Assembly (NCBI GenBank): GCA_002352205.1
Contig: DEHZ01000016.1
Span: 93,321-157,320, forward strand
Length of the DNA stretch: 64,000 nt
Source: Flavobacterium sp. UBA2787
GTDB lineage: Bacteria; Bacteroidota; Bacteroidia; Flavobacteriales; Flavobacteriaceae
Reading direction: 5' to 3'
Under the pieces are notes generated by a model. The model saw nothing but the letters and a program-made list of their open reading frames with translations, was not told the origin of the DNA and searched no databases. Shown piece after piece: positions 17,196 through 25,969 of the stretch; positions within the stretch are counted from its first letter, which is position 1, and each line of letters starts with the position of its first letter. The translations under genes were made by a program, and so were the position numbers.

Positions 17196-18409
17196 TGAAA
17201 AAGATAAGCCTAACCTATTGGATAAAAATTTCACTTTTCAGTTTATTTATTGTCGCTCTTTTAGGAACTCTAATGCGTTATAAAATAGCTTTTGAATTAC
17301 CATTTTTAGCTCAAAAAAACATTCAGCACGCTCATTCTCATTTTGCATTTTCTGGTTGGGTTACACAATTGTTGATGGTTTTAATGGTAAGGTATTTGTC
17401 TCAATATACTTCAGAATCAAAAATTTCAAAATACAACATTCTTTTTTGGGTGAATATAATTGGAGCATATGTTATGCTAATTAGTTTTATAATTCAAGGT
17501 TATGGCTTTGTTTCTATCTTATTTTCTACCATCAGTATTTTTGTATTTGTTTGGTTTGCCGTTTGGTTTTATAAAGATTCTAAAGAAATTCCCACCCATT
17601 CTTTAAGTAAAAAATGGTTTTTAGCTTCCTTGTTTTTTGGTATAATTTCATCAATTGGTACTTTTGCTTTGGCCTATATGATGGCGACCAAAAATGTGCC
17701 GCAGGATTTTTATTTATCTTCGATTTATTTCTATTTGCATTTTCAATATAACGGTTGGTTTTGGTTTGCTTGCACAGGATTATTCATGAGTTTATTACAA
17801 ACCAATCATTTAATTGCCAGAGAAAATGCTATTATTTTCAAACTTTTTGCGTTGAGTTGCCTGCCCGCCTATTTATTATCTGTCTTGTGGTTAAAATTAC
17901 CCGCTTGGGTTTATAGTTTAGCAGTAATTTCAGCAATTATTCAAGTTATAGCATGGTTTAAATTAGTAAAATTATCATTTTCAATTTTCAAGATAAATCC
18001 ACGCATATCAGTTTTTTTAAAGGTTTTATTTAAAGGAATTGCTTTTTGTGTAACACTCAAATTACTTTTGCAATTTGGATCTGTTTTTCCTGTATTAAGC
18101 AAGCTGGCTTTTGGATTTCGACCTATCGTTATTGCTTATCTTCATTTAGTTTTATTAGCCATTATTTCCGGTTTTTTACTCACTTATTTATACACAAACG
18201 AATTAATTTATCGTTCCACCAAAACAATGTTTTTCTTGGTAATTTTTATCATTGGTTTATTTTTAAATGAATTTTTATTAGCCCTTCAGGGAATATTTTC
18301 ATTTGAATATGTATTGATTCCATATGCCAATGAATTGCTTTTTGTTTCGGCAATTGTTTTGTTAACCGGTATCTCAGGAATCGTGTTTTTTAATCAAAAA
18401 AAAATCTAA
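17195..18409 (+). CDS. Polytopic membrane protein with conserved-looking histidines (haem-copper-oxidase-like)
   Basis: The 404-aa protein has about 12 membrane helices and no signal peptide. Histidines occur in or near helices: QHAHSHFAFSGW (about residue 50), YFYLHFQYNGWFWF (about 180) and AYLHLVLLAI (about 315). The pattern recalls subunit I of haem-copper oxidases and NO reductases, but the usual ligand set is not clearly complete. It is translationally coupled to the Crp/Fnr gene, so a role in NO or N2O metabolism or in sensing is likely. Specific function is unknown. Confidence 0.6.
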   Translation: MKKISLTYWIKISLFSLFIVALLGTLMRYKIAFELPFLAQKNIQHAHSHFAFSGWVTQLLMVLMVRYLSQYTSESKISKYNILFWVNIIGAYVMLISFIIQGYGFVSILFSTISIFVFVWFAVWFYKDSKEIPTHSLSKKWFLASLFFGIISSIGTFALAYMMATKNVPQDFYLSSIYFYLHFQYNGWFWFACTGLFMSLLQTNHLIARENAIIFKLFALSCLPAYLLSVLWLKLPAWVYSLAVISAIIQVIAWFKLVKLSFSIFKINPRISVFLKVLFKGIAFCVTLKLLLQFGSVFPVLSKLAFGFRPIVIAYLHLVLLAIISGFLLTYLYTNELIYRSTKTMFFLVIFIIGLFLNEFLLALQGIFSFEYVLIPYANELLFVSAIVLLTGISGIVFFNQKKI

Positions 18410-18423
18410 AAAAGTACGTTCTT

Positions 18424-18467
18424 ATGATTTCACTCATAAAATAGATTTGTTAAAACCATGAACTTTG
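18424..18467 (+). promoter_or_regulatory. Crp/Fnr-type operator and promoter of the fasciclin gene
   Basis: ATGATTTCACTCAT (18424-18437, extended dyad TTATGA/TCATAA) is centred at 18430.5. The -7 candidate GAACTTTG ends at 18467, again 36.5 bp away. A second TAnnTTTG box (TAGATTTG, 18442-18449) lies closer and might be an alternative, less well-placed start. Confidence 0.7.
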
Positions 18468-18494
18468 ATTCAGAAATTTTAAAGAACTCTAATT

Positions 18495-19049
18495 ATGAAA
18501 AAAACAATTCAACTTCTCGTTTTAGCCGGTTCTATACTGGTGTTAAGTTGTAAGCAAAACAATGAAACTCCTCCAACTGCTACTCCAGAAAATGGTGTAG
18601 ATTTAAGTGTAGGTCAATCCGGTGTTCAAGATGATGTTTCTAATCCAAATATTGTGCAAGTTGCTGTGGGAAGTAAAGATCATTCTACATTAGTAGCTGC
18701 TGTTCAAGCCGCAGGATTAGTTGATGCTCTGAGCAACGCAGGTCCATTTACCGTATTTGCCCCAACTAATGCTGCTTTTGATAAACTTCCGACAGGAACT
18801 GTAGATGGTTTATTAAAACCTGAAAAAAAGGGAGATTTAGAAAACATATTAGGGTATCACACCTATGTTGGCGTTTTAAAGGCCGAATACATGCAAAACG
18901 ATCAAGAATTTGACATGGTTTATGGTGGAAAAGTTAAAATTACTAAACAAGGTGATAAAACGTTTGTAAATGGTTCTGAAATTGTTGCCAGTATTCCAAC
19001 ATCAAATGGAATTATTCATGTTATTGGTGATGTTTTATTGCCTAAATAA
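18495..19049 (+). CDS. Fasciclin-domain (FAS1) lipoprotein
   Basis: A 184-aa lipoprotein with signal MKKTIQLLVLAGSILVLSC (lipid Cys19) and a single FAS1 domain (about residues 52-184) containing PFTVFAPTNAAFDKLP and the YHTYVG box. It is anchored at the cell surface or in the periplasm. FAS1 proteins often accompany nos and NO-related genes in Bacteroidota, where their role is not established. Its promoter carries the same palindrome as nosZ and ric, supporting a shared regulon. Confidence 0.9.
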   Translation: MKKTIQLLVLAGSILVLSCKQNNETPPTATPENGVDLSVGQSGVQDDVSNPNIVQVAVGSKDHSTLVAAVQAAGLVDALSNAGPFTVFAPTNAAFDKLPTGTVDGLLKPEKKGDLENILGYHTYVGVLKAEYMQNDQEFDMVYGGKVKITKQGDKTFVNGSEIVASIPTSNGIIHVIGDVLLPK

Positions 19050-19080
19050 TTTTTTTTCTATTTTAATTATTAATTCGTAA

Positions 19081-19113
19081 AAAGCGTGAATGGTCGTATT
19101 CACGCTTTTTTTT
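19081..19113 (+). terminator. Rho-independent terminator
   Basis: The stem AAAGCGTGAAT/ATTCACGCTTT (19081-19091 with 19098-19108) is followed by a run of T residues and ends the fasciclin transcript. Confidence 0.9.
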
Positions 19114-19150
19114 GTAATGGTAATTATAGTTATGTTAAAAATGAATGAAC

Positions 19151-19194
19151 ATGATTAAAATCATATTCTACTCTTTATACAAAAAGCATCTTTG
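19151..19194 (+). promoter_or_regulatory. Crp/Fnr-type operator and promoter of the 600-aa gene
   Basis: ATGATTAAAATCAT (19151-19164, centre 19157.5) lies exactly 36.5 bp from the last G of CATCTTTG (19187-19194). Confidence 0.8.
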
Positions 19195-19220
19195 TGACTT
19201 TATACTAAAAACATTATTTA

Positions 19221-21023
19221 ATGACAACGCATTCTCCAACACATACCTTCCACATTCCAGTCATGGGATTAGCCTTTACAATTGACAGTCCAATTCGTGT
19301 GGCTCAATACGGAATTGATTCTGTTATTTCTATAGCAGATGACGAACTAATTGAAAAAATGAACGCTTTTTACGCTAAAAAATTTCAAATTCCTTATCAA
19401 GAGATTTCAAAAAAAATGCATGATTATCGTGCCATAAGAATCACATCCTACTTAAATTTAGTGGATACAGTTGTAAAAGAAAAATTTGAACAATACAAAT
19501 TAGAATTAGCCAACAGTAAAAACAGTTTGGAACATTTTATTGCTATGTTACCAACTAAATCGGAATTAAAAATCAAATTAGATACATTTTTATCCGAAGG
19601 AATTTCTTGTCCAACACAGCTCAAAAACTTTTTAGAAAAAAATTTGTTTCCAGGCAGTATTGATGTAAACATCATGACCAAATTAGACAAAGATAATTTT
19701 GATAAAAAGGAACAATTGCCCGTTGAATTTAATGATGCTCATGCCGCTTTAAGAGGATTTGCGAACAGCACTGTAACTTCTTCACTTGTACTTTCTGCCG
19801 GAATGAATCCGAGATTGTTCAGTTATATGGAACAGTTTGATGTTTTCTTTCCTTCGTTGGAAGGAAAATTGAACAAGAAAATTATTTTGAAAGTAAGTGA
19901 TTACCGTTCTGCTTTGATTCAGGGTAATTTATTGGCAAAAAAAGGAATTTGGGTATCCGAATATAGAATAGAATCCGGGCTGAATTGCGGCGGTCATGCC
20001 TTTGCAACCGATGGATTTTTGTTAGGTCCGATTTTGGAAGAGTTCAAACAAAAAAAATCAGAATTAATTCAATCAACTACCGATTTGCTCAACAAAGCTC
20101 TCTTAGCCAAAGAAAAAGTAGTTCCGGAACAACCTCTACCCTTAAAAATTACAGTTCAAGGTGGAGTTGGAACAGCAGTAGAACATCAATTTTTGCTGGA
20201 TTATTATCAAGTAGATTCAGTAGGTTGGGGTTCACCATTTTTATTAGTTCCGGAAGCCACCTCGGTAGATCAGGAAACGCGTGATTTATTAGCAAATGCG
20301 AAAGAGTCTGATTTCTATTTAAGTAATATTTCACCTTTAGGTGTGCCATTCAATACGGTGAGAGGAACAACAAACGACTTTTTTAAAACACAACGAATCA
20401 TCGCAGAAAAAGCCGGAAGTTCATGTCCTAAAAAGTTTTTGGCTTTGAGTAAAGAATATGATCCTACCGGAAGTTGCACCGCTTCTAAAAAATACCAGGA
20501 TATCAAATTAGATGAATTGAATGATCGTAAAAATGAAATTTCTGTAGAACAATTTCAAAAAGAATTCAACCAAATTACTGAAAAATCGTGTCTTTGTGTT
20601 GGTTTGGCCAATGCCGGTTATTTAGATTTAGGAATACCAATTAAAGGTCAGTCGCAAGGCGTTGTGATTTGTCCGGGACCAAACTTAGCCTATTTTGACA
20701 AGGAAGTTTCTTTATTTCAAATGGTGCAACATATTTATGGAAAAACAAACGAACTAGTAGCTGCAAACCGACCACACTTTTTTATCAAAGAACTTTCTCT
20801 ATATGTAAATTATTTTAAAAATGAAATCGATGTTTTAGAAGAAGCTTCTGCCCAACAACAAAAAAAAATGAATCAGTTTAAAATGAATTTACTAAATGGA
20901 ATAACTTATTATAAAAATTTATTTGAAACCACGCTTTATTTTAGTGAATTTCAAAATAAAATTATTGAAGAATTAAACCACTTTGAATTGGAACTAGAAA
21001 ATGAAAAAGAAGTAGTCCTTTAA
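19221..21023 (+). CDS. 600-aa protein of unknown function in the NO/N2O regulon
   Basis: A large cytosolic protein without signal peptide or membrane helix. The centre (about residues 250-380) has ESGLNCGGHAF, then VQGGVGTAVEH and VDSVGWGSPFLL. This glycine-rich run faintly recalls the FMN phosphate-binding part of TIM-barrel flavoenzymes. Further on are several Cys (SSCPKKF, TGSCTASK, KSCLCVGLAN, VICPGPN) that could hold a metal or Fe-S cluster. The C-terminus (about 530-600) is coiled-coil-like. I know of no assigned function. Its operator shows that it belongs with ric and nosZ. Confidence 0.7.
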   Translation: MTTHSPTHTFHIPVMGLAFTIDSPIRVAQYGIDSVISIADDELIEKMNAFYAKKFQIPYQEISKKMHDYRAIRITSYLNLVDTVVKEKFEQYKLELANSKNSLEHFIAMLPTKSELKIKLDTFLSEGISCPTQLKNFLEKNLFPGSIDVNIMTKLDKDNFDKKEQLPVEFNDAHAALRGFANSTVTSSLVLSAGMNPRLFSYMEQFDVFFPSLEGKLNKKIILKVSDYRSALIQGNLLAKKGIWVSEYRIESGLNCGGHAFATDGFLLGPILEEFKQKKSELIQSTTDLLNKALLAKEKVVPEQPLPLKITVQGGVGTAVEHQFLLDYYQVDSVGWGSPFLLVPEATSVDQETRDLLANAKESDFYLSNISPLGVPFNTVRGTTNDFFKTQRIIAEKAGSSCPKKFLALSKEYDPTGSCTASKKYQDIKLDELNDRKNEISVEQFQKEFNQITEKSCLCVGLANAGYLDLGIPIKGQSQGVVICPGPNLAYFDKEVSLFQMVQHIYGKTNELVAANRPHFFIKELSLYVNYFKNEIDVLEEASAQQQKKMNQFKMNLLNGITYYKNLFETTLYFSEFQNKIIEELNHFELELENEKEVVL

Positions 21024-21024
21024 C

Positions 21025-21459
21025 TTATTGCTTTAAAAAAGTTTCACCGGATTTTAAACCCACTGCCAATTCTTCCAAATTTGTGGTTTCCAGCATTTGT
21101 CTTAGGTTATTACGAATAGACATAAATTTTTCATGTAAGGGACAAGGATGAATTGCATTGCATTTTTCCATGCCTAATCCGCAACCTTTGAACGCAACAT
21201 CGCCATCAATAGCGAAGACAATTTGAGCTAATTTAATTTCAGAAATTAATTTTTTTGGAATAAAAAAACCTCCATTAACTCCTCTTACAGAATGAATTAT
21301 GCCATCTTTTGATAGTTTTTGAAGAATTTTGGCGGTAAAAGCTTCGGGAGAATTAATTTCTTTTGCAATGTCAACAGAGCCTACTTTCCTATCCAATAAA
21401 GAATTAATTGCAATAAAAATTGCGGCTTTTATGGCATATTCACACGACTTTGAAAACAT
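21025..21459 (-). CDS. Rrf2 family regulator, NsrR-like
   Basis: The 144-aa protein has an N-terminal winged HTH (MFSKSCEYAIKAAIFIA...) and the three-cysteine cluster motif GCGLGMEKCNAIHPCPLH (C-x6-C-x5-C) used by NsrR/IscR-type regulators to bind an Fe-S cluster. NO or iron sensing is likely. The frame is open upstream to a TTG at 21477, but TAATATTG there reads as a -7 box, so the ATG at 21459 is chosen. It is convergent with the 600-aa gene, with one base between them. Confidence 0.88.
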   Translation of the reverse strand: MFSKSCEYAIKAAIFIAINSLLDRKVGSVDIAKEINSPEAFTAKILQKLSKDGIIHSVRGVNGGFFIPKKLISEIKLAQIVFAIDGDVAFKGCGLGMEKCNAIHPCPLHEKFMSIRNNLRQMLETTNLEELAVGLKSGETFLKQ

Positions 21460-21527
21460 GATTGCTATTTTATGCAATATTAATTAATTATTGACAAATA
21501 CAGGCTTCTTAATTCATCGATTGATAA

Positions 21528-21968
21528 TTATTGAAAATAATTGAAATAATCTTTTAAATACTTTTCAATATCATCACTATTTTTATCAATTTTTCCCTCT
21601 GAAAAATTTTCTATTTTGAATTTTAATGGAATTAAATAATTGTGCAGTTGCTCGTGAGCTTCACCAGTCATTGTACATTTTTTAAATATCATAACAAATT
21701 CAGCTTGTAAATTTGTAATTAATTCTTCCGTATTTCCGTTTTCAGTTGAGTAATCTGCAATTAATTGTTGCATGTTTTTGATGCCTTGGGTTGTTTCTGC
21801 ATTAGCTTCCCATAATTGACCTTCATTTAAGGAAACTGTTGAGAATTGAAAATCATCTTCTTGTTCAACTTCTGTTTTTTCTACAGTTCCTTTTTGATTG
21901 TCCTTTTGTCGACAAGAATGCAATCCTATAACAAATAGAATTATTACAAATTGAAATGCTATTTTCAT
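21528..21968 (-). CDS. Hypothetical lipoprotein
   Basis: A 146-aa lipoprotein (signal MKIAFQFVIILFVIGLHSC, lipid Cys19) with an acidic linker and a helical domain. It contains the noticeable segment KKCTMTGEAHEQLHNYLIPL (Cys, Met and two His), which could bind a metal. I do not recognise a named family. It lies 83 bp downstream of ric on the same strand and could be co-transcribed with it from the ric promoter. Confidence 0.65.
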   Translation of the reverse strand: MKIAFQFVIILFVIGLHSCRQKDNQKGTVEKTEVEQEDDFQFSTVSLNEGQLWEANAETTQGIKNMQQLIADYSTENGNTEELITNLQAEFVMIFKKCTMTGEAHEQLHNYLIPLKFKIENFSEGKIDKNSDDIEKYLKDYFNYFQ

Positions 21969-22051
21969 GTTTTACTATTTATAAATTGAAAATTGACTGC
22001 CTTTAATAAGCAGCCAAATTTCAGTTATTAGGGTTCGTAGATCGCTATTTT

Positions 22052-22774
22052 TTATTGAAATTGTAATTGTAATTCAATTGCTTTTGGAAACAAAATATTA
22101 TTTTCCAGATGAATATGTTTGTGTAAATCTTGTTCAAACTCTTTTAGCATTTGATAGGTAACTTTGTAGGTAGAACAAGCATCTTCGGGTGGTGTAAATC
22201 CATCTGTGAGAGTGGCAATCTTATCAAATCGTTCACCTTCAATTGAATGTTCATCTTTCATCATCGCAATTGGATTTTCAACTGTGCCAAAATGTGGTTC
22301 TTGAATGGGTTGATTATCTTTTTGTGCTTTTACCATTTTTTGGATGAACGGGAAAAGGATTAATTCTTCTTTTTTCATGTGTTGAGCTAAATCTCCCGCA
22401 CTCATTTTGAACAAAGAATTGATTTCAAAAAGTTCCGGATGTCGTTCGCCATGTACTTTGCATAATTTGTCTAAAAACTGAAGCAATACTACTGATTTTT
22501 CTTCAACATACGAATGGTGTTTCTCTATGATATAATCGATTAGTAATGTGGGTGACCATGATTTAAAGTCAATTGCATTATCGTTTTTTGATTCTAAAAC
22601 AGAGTTAATTTCATTCTCTAAATCAGCCGGATTAATATTTTTTTTGATGCAAACTTCTTCTAAAGTTCGATTGCCTTTGCAACAAAAATCTATACCATAT
22701 TTAGAAAATAAAGCTGCCGTTCTAAAGTCGTTGGCAACATATTCACCAACTGTTAATTGTTCTACTGTATTCAT
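22052..22774 (-). CDS. ric: Iron-sulfur cluster repair di-iron protein (Ric/ScdA/YtfE)
   Basis: This 240-aa protein begins with the ScdA N-terminal motif (ALFSKYGIDFCCKGNRTLEE, double Cys). A hemerythrin-like four-helix domain follows, with His and Glu residues suited to a di-iron site (IIEKHHSYVEE, VHGERHPELF, HMKKEELILFPF, MKDEHSIEGERFD, HIHLENNILFPKA). It repairs Fe-S clusters damaged by nitric oxide or peroxide. The promoter carries the palindrome shared with nosZ. Confidence 0.95.
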   Translation of the reverse strand: MNTVEQLTVGEYVANDFRTAALFSKYGIDFCCKGNRTLEEVCIKKNINPADLENEINSVLESKNDNAIDFKSWSPTLLIDYIIEKHHSYVEEKSVVLLQFLDKLCKVHGERHPELFEINSLFKMSAGDLAQHMKKEELILFPFIQKMVKAQKDNQPIQEPHFGTVENPIAMMKDEHSIEGERFDKIATLTDGFTPPEDACSTYKVTYQMLKEFEQDLHKHIHLENNILFPKAIELQLQFQ

Positions 22775-22801
22775 TGGAAGTTATTTTTTTAAATTATTCA
22801 T

Positions 22802-22845
22802 CAAAGATAAAAGCTTTACAACCGTCTGTTTATGATTCAAATCAT
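22802..22845 (-). promoter_or_regulatory. Crp/Fnr-type operator and promoter of ric
   Basis: Reading on the minus strand, ATGATTTGAATCAT (22845-22832, centre 22838.5) lies 36.5 bp upstream of the last G of a perfect -7 box TATCTTTG (22809-22802). Confidence 0.85.
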
Positions 22846-22871
22846 AGTAAGCTTATTTAACTGAATTTTAA

Positions 22872-23243
22872 TTACTGAATGGTTTTATACATAATAACAT
22901 CCGAAATATTCTTGGCTCTCATTTTTATTTCTTCGGCTTTTTTACCTTCAAAAAGTTCGTTTACCGTTTGTCTGAAAATTTCATTCCAATGATTAAAATG
23001 AGCATGCGAAAGCGGGCATTTGTTATGCAGTTCTTTGTGTTTTTGCATCGGATTTCCGTCGAAGTTTCCGGTAAAAAACAATACGTTTTCCCAGAAATCA
23101 TACATCTTTGGCAAATGATTTTCCCAATTAATTTGAGCAATTTCAGTAAACAAGAAACCAATAACTTGATCTGTTTTTATTTTTTCATAAAATGCATTCA
23201 CCAACAGGATAATGTCATTTCGGTTGTGTATATCTTTTTTCAT
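22872..23243 (-). CDS. Group III truncated haemoglobin
   Basis: A 123-aa globin with the group III features FYEKIKTDQVIGFLF, LPKMYDFWENVLFF and the proximal-His region LSHAHFNHWNEIF. Such globins bind O2 and NO and can act in NO detoxification. It is the last gene of the nos operon, 19 bp after nosY, which fits a protective role during N2O/NO metabolism. Confidence 0.9.
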   Translation of the reverse strand: MKKDIHNRNDIILLVNAFYEKIKTDQVIGFLFTEIAQINWENHLPKMYDFWENVLFFTGNFDGNPMQKHKELHNKCPLSHAHFNHWNEIFRQTVNELFEGKKAEEIKMRAKNISDVIMYKTIQ

Positions 23244-23262
23244 CGCAGTTCAAATTAGGTTA

Positions 23263-24030
23263 TTACAAATCTTTTCGGATGAATTTTCGCAATGAGCAAT
23301 AAAACGGAATTACCACCCAAAGTACCAACAAGCCGAAGGAAGCAAAAAGTCCGACCGTTGTTCCGAAAAAATCTTTAAAAATAGCACCGGTATAACCCAT
23401 CATAGCCGATATATCTAAATGCAGTAATATTTGGATTCGGGCTAAATCTATCGGACTTAATGCTGTGACAGCTACCATTGCTTTTTCAATAGGATATTCG
23501 GACAATTGAAACAACAAAAACAATACTAATCCATCAAAAAGTAACGCAAAATACAACCAAGTTAATATGGCAAATCCAATTCCTTTTGCTTTATCGCGAG
23601 TTAGAATAGAACATAAAAAGGCTAACGCAATAAACACTACGGAAATCAAACATCCAATTAAAATCATCATCAACCCAACAGCATTCGATGCATTGATTAA
23701 CAACGGAATTCCGGCTCCAATAAAAAATGCCAAAACCATCGAAGCACTCAAACCAAAAAATAAACTTTGCCAGATTTTGTTTCGTTTGATGGGCTGACTC
23801 AATAGTAATTCGATAAATTCGGAACTGTTGTATAGATAAATTGTTGTGAACAAAATAGACACTAACGGAACCGTAAACAAAATAACATTTAAAATGGTTA
23901 ACAGTCCTTTGGCACTATTGTCTTCTAAACCAAAAGCACTCCAAGACAACAGACTTAAAACAATGGTATAGACTAAAACAATTTTGTTTTTTAAGATATC
24001 GGTTAATATAATTTTGATGATTCTGTTCAT
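23263..24030 (-). CDS. nosY: ABC transporter permease NosY
   Basis: The 255-aa membrane protein has six helices in the ABC-2 permease arrangement. With NosF it forms the NosDFY complex that works with NosL in copper-centre assembly of nitrous oxide reductase. Its start overlaps nosF by 4 bp. Confidence 0.9.
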   Translation of the reverse strand: MNRIIKIILTDILKNKIVLVYTIVLSLLSWSAFGLEDNSAKGLLTILNVILFTVPLVSILFTTIYLYNSSEFIELLLSQPIKRNKIWQSLFFGLSASMVLAFFIGAGIPLLINASNAVGLMMILIGCLISVVFIALAFLCSILTRDKAKGIGFAILTWLYFALLFDGLVLFLLFQLSEYPIEKAMVAVTALSPIDLARIQILLHLDISAMMGYTGAIFKDFFGTTVGLFASFGLLVLWVVIPFYCSLRKFIRKDL

Positions 24031-24734
24031 TTTTTCTGTTTTAGAATACTCGCAATTGCTTTAGAAATTTTCGTTTCATTGGTTTCCGTTTTCAAATCGG
24101 CTACTTTTTTATGAAAATGAATGTTGCCTTCTTGCATAAAAATAATTTCGGTGACCAAATCGTCTAACTCACTCAACAAATGCGAAGTAATTAAAATCAA
24201 CTTTCCTTTTTCTTTTTCTTTGATAATCTTTTCTTTCAATATTTCAGAAGCCAACGGATCTAAACCTGCCGTTGGTTCGTCTAAAATCAACACATCAGGA
24301 TTGAATAAAAAAGCTAACGTAGCACTAACTTTTTGAGTGGTTCCGCCGGAAAGCGTACGCATTTGTTTATCTGCCATTTTATCTAACTCGAAACTGTGCC
24401 ATAATTCTTCGTCCAATTCTTGATTTGAATTTCGAATTGCTTTAATCATTTCAATTACACCACCGATGGTCATTGTGTCCGGATATCGTCCTATTTGAGG
24501 CATGTATCCAATTTTTTCACGGTATAGATATTCTTTAACTATACTTTTTTCATTAAAATCAATAGAGCCGCTGTCTGGTAAAACCATTCCTAAAATAGTT
24601 TTAATCAATGTTGTTTTTCCACAACCGTTTGGACCAATTAAAGCAATACATTCACCTTTTTTACAGGAAAGTGAAACATCGCTGAGCACGTTTAACTTTC
24701 CAAATTTTTTAGTTAAATTTTTAATTTCTATCAT
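24027..24734 (-). CDS. nosF: ABC transporter ATPase NosF
   Basis: A 235-aa nucleotide-binding protein. Walker A GPNGCGKTT, signature LSGGTTQK (with a T variant), Walker B DVLILDEPTAGLDP and switch His in LITSHLL are all visible. It couples ATP hydrolysis to NosZ copper-site maturation. Overlaps with nosD upstream and nosY downstream indicate tight coupling. Confidence 0.93.
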   Translation of the reverse strand: MIEIKNLTKKFGKLNVLSDVSLSCKKGECIALIGPNGCGKTTLIKTILGMVLPDSGSIDFNEKSIVKEYLYREKIGYMPQIGRYPDTMTIGGVIEMIKAIRNSNQELDEELWHSFELDKMADKQMRTLSGGTTQKVSATLAFLFNPDVLILDEPTAGLDPLASEILKEKIIKEKEKGKLILITSHLLSELDDLVTEIIFMQEGNIHFHKKVADLKTETNETKISKAIASILKQKK

Positions 24735-25957
24735 AATTTCAGGGGCTTCATCAGTGGTGCTTTATCTACAAAATTATCGGGCGTGATGCTGGGTAACACT
24801 TTTTCGGATTTGTCTAATAATGTTATCATAAAACTCCGAAAGAGTAACATGGCAGATGGATTTTTTTCTACTAAAACTGCAAATAAACTTAACGGATGAT
24901 AAGGAATATCGCCTAAACCATCTTTGTTAATATCATAGCCTTCATATTTGTCCCAGTAGTTATTGTTAAACGTGTTTAAGACCAAACTTCCATTGGTTCC
25001 CATGTCGAAAGTATTGCCTTGAAAATTATTGTTTACAATTTCATTATCCATGCAACTGGCTTGAATTTTCATGGCCCAACCGTTGCTTTGGAAGACATTC
25101 TTTTCAATTTTGATGCGGTTTGTTCCTTCCATGTAAATGCCGGACGTATTATTTTTAAAATGGTTGGAATGAATATAACTGTCTGAAATCTCTTTTAATA
25201 AAAGTCCATAGGAAGAAGCTCCCCAATTTTCATCAAAATAATTATTGATCATCGTTACATTTTTAGAAAACATTACTGCTACTCCAGCTCCATTATTTCT
25301 GAAAATATTGGTTAGATATGAATCATTAGAAGAGAACATAAAATGCAATCCGTAACGAATATTATTTGTTGCGATGTTTCGCCAGATTACAGAATCGTAG
25401 ACAAATTCAAAATAAATTCCGTCGCGATGACCTTTAATTGTGTTACCGATGATTTGCAAATCATTGCTTTTCCATGCGTGAATACCGTTTCCAATTTGTT
25501 GTTCTTCTTTTCCGTAGGCAATAATGATATTGTTTTTAACGACACAATTTCTTCCATTTTGAATATAAATACCAAAGAAATTATCATCCAATTGATTTCC
25601 TTCTATGAGAACAAATGATTTGTTGTAAACTTTTATTCCACATGGATCTTCTAAAGCTGCAAATCCGGAGTTGATTACTTTAAATCCTTTAACCACCACA
25701 CTATCGGCATGAATCGAGAGGACTTCTACTTTTTTCTGCCCGTCTAAAACCGGGAAATCTTTTCCTAGGAAAACAATTTTTTTATCTATTCGAAGGTTAC
25801 CTTCTTTGTAAATTCCTTTGTAAACCAACACAGTATCGCCATCATTCGCAGCCTTTAAAGCTTGTTTGATGGTTTTATACGGTTTATTGATTCCTACTTC
25901 CAGTTTTTGAGCCTGAAGGGAAGTAATACAAACTATTAAAATAAAAAGTAATCGCAT
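24731..25957 (-). CDS. nosD: Nitrous oxide reductase maturation protein NosD
   Basis: This 408-aa periplasmic protein has a signal peptide (MRLLFILIVCITSLQAQ) and repeated right-handed beta-helix turns (repeating I.NN...N.. pattern, about residues 85-330), as in the NosD/carbohydrate-binding family. It delivers or helps to build the CuZ cluster of NosZ together with NosFY. It lies within the nosZ-nosL-nosD-nosF-nosY operon. Confidence 0.93.
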   Translation of the reverse strand: MRLLFILIVCITSLQAQKLEVGINKPYKTIKQALKAANDGDTVLVYKGIYKEGNLRIDKKIVFLGKDFPVLDGQKKVEVLSIHADSVVVKGFKVINSGFAALEDPCGIKVYNKSFVLIEGNQLDDNFFGIYIQNGRNCVVKNNIIIAYGKEEQQIGNGIHAWKSNDLQIIGNTIKGHRDGIYFEFVYDSVIWRNIATNNIRYGLHFMFSSNDSYLTNIFRNNGAGVAVMFSKNVTMINNYFDENWGASSYGLLLKEISDSYIHSNHFKNNTSGIYMEGTNRIKIEKNVFQSNGWAMKIQASCMDNEIVNNNFQGNTFDMGTNGSLVLNTFNNNYWDKYEGYDINKDGLGDIPYHPLSLFAVLVEKNPSAMLLFRSFMITLLDKSEKVLPSITPDNFVDKAPLMKPLKL

Positions 25958-25969
25958 TAGAAAGTTTAT

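Noticed and set aside
18442-18449. TAGATTTG as the main -7 box of the fasciclin gene
   Set aside because: It is a perfect match, but it leaves the operator only about 19 bp from the box, unlike the five other sites; GAACTTTG at 18460-18467 fits the common spacing. It is kept only as an alternative.
22548-22835. Plus-strand frame opposite ric and its promoter
   Set aside because: It lies antisense to a well-supported gene and covers its operator; no protein-like features.
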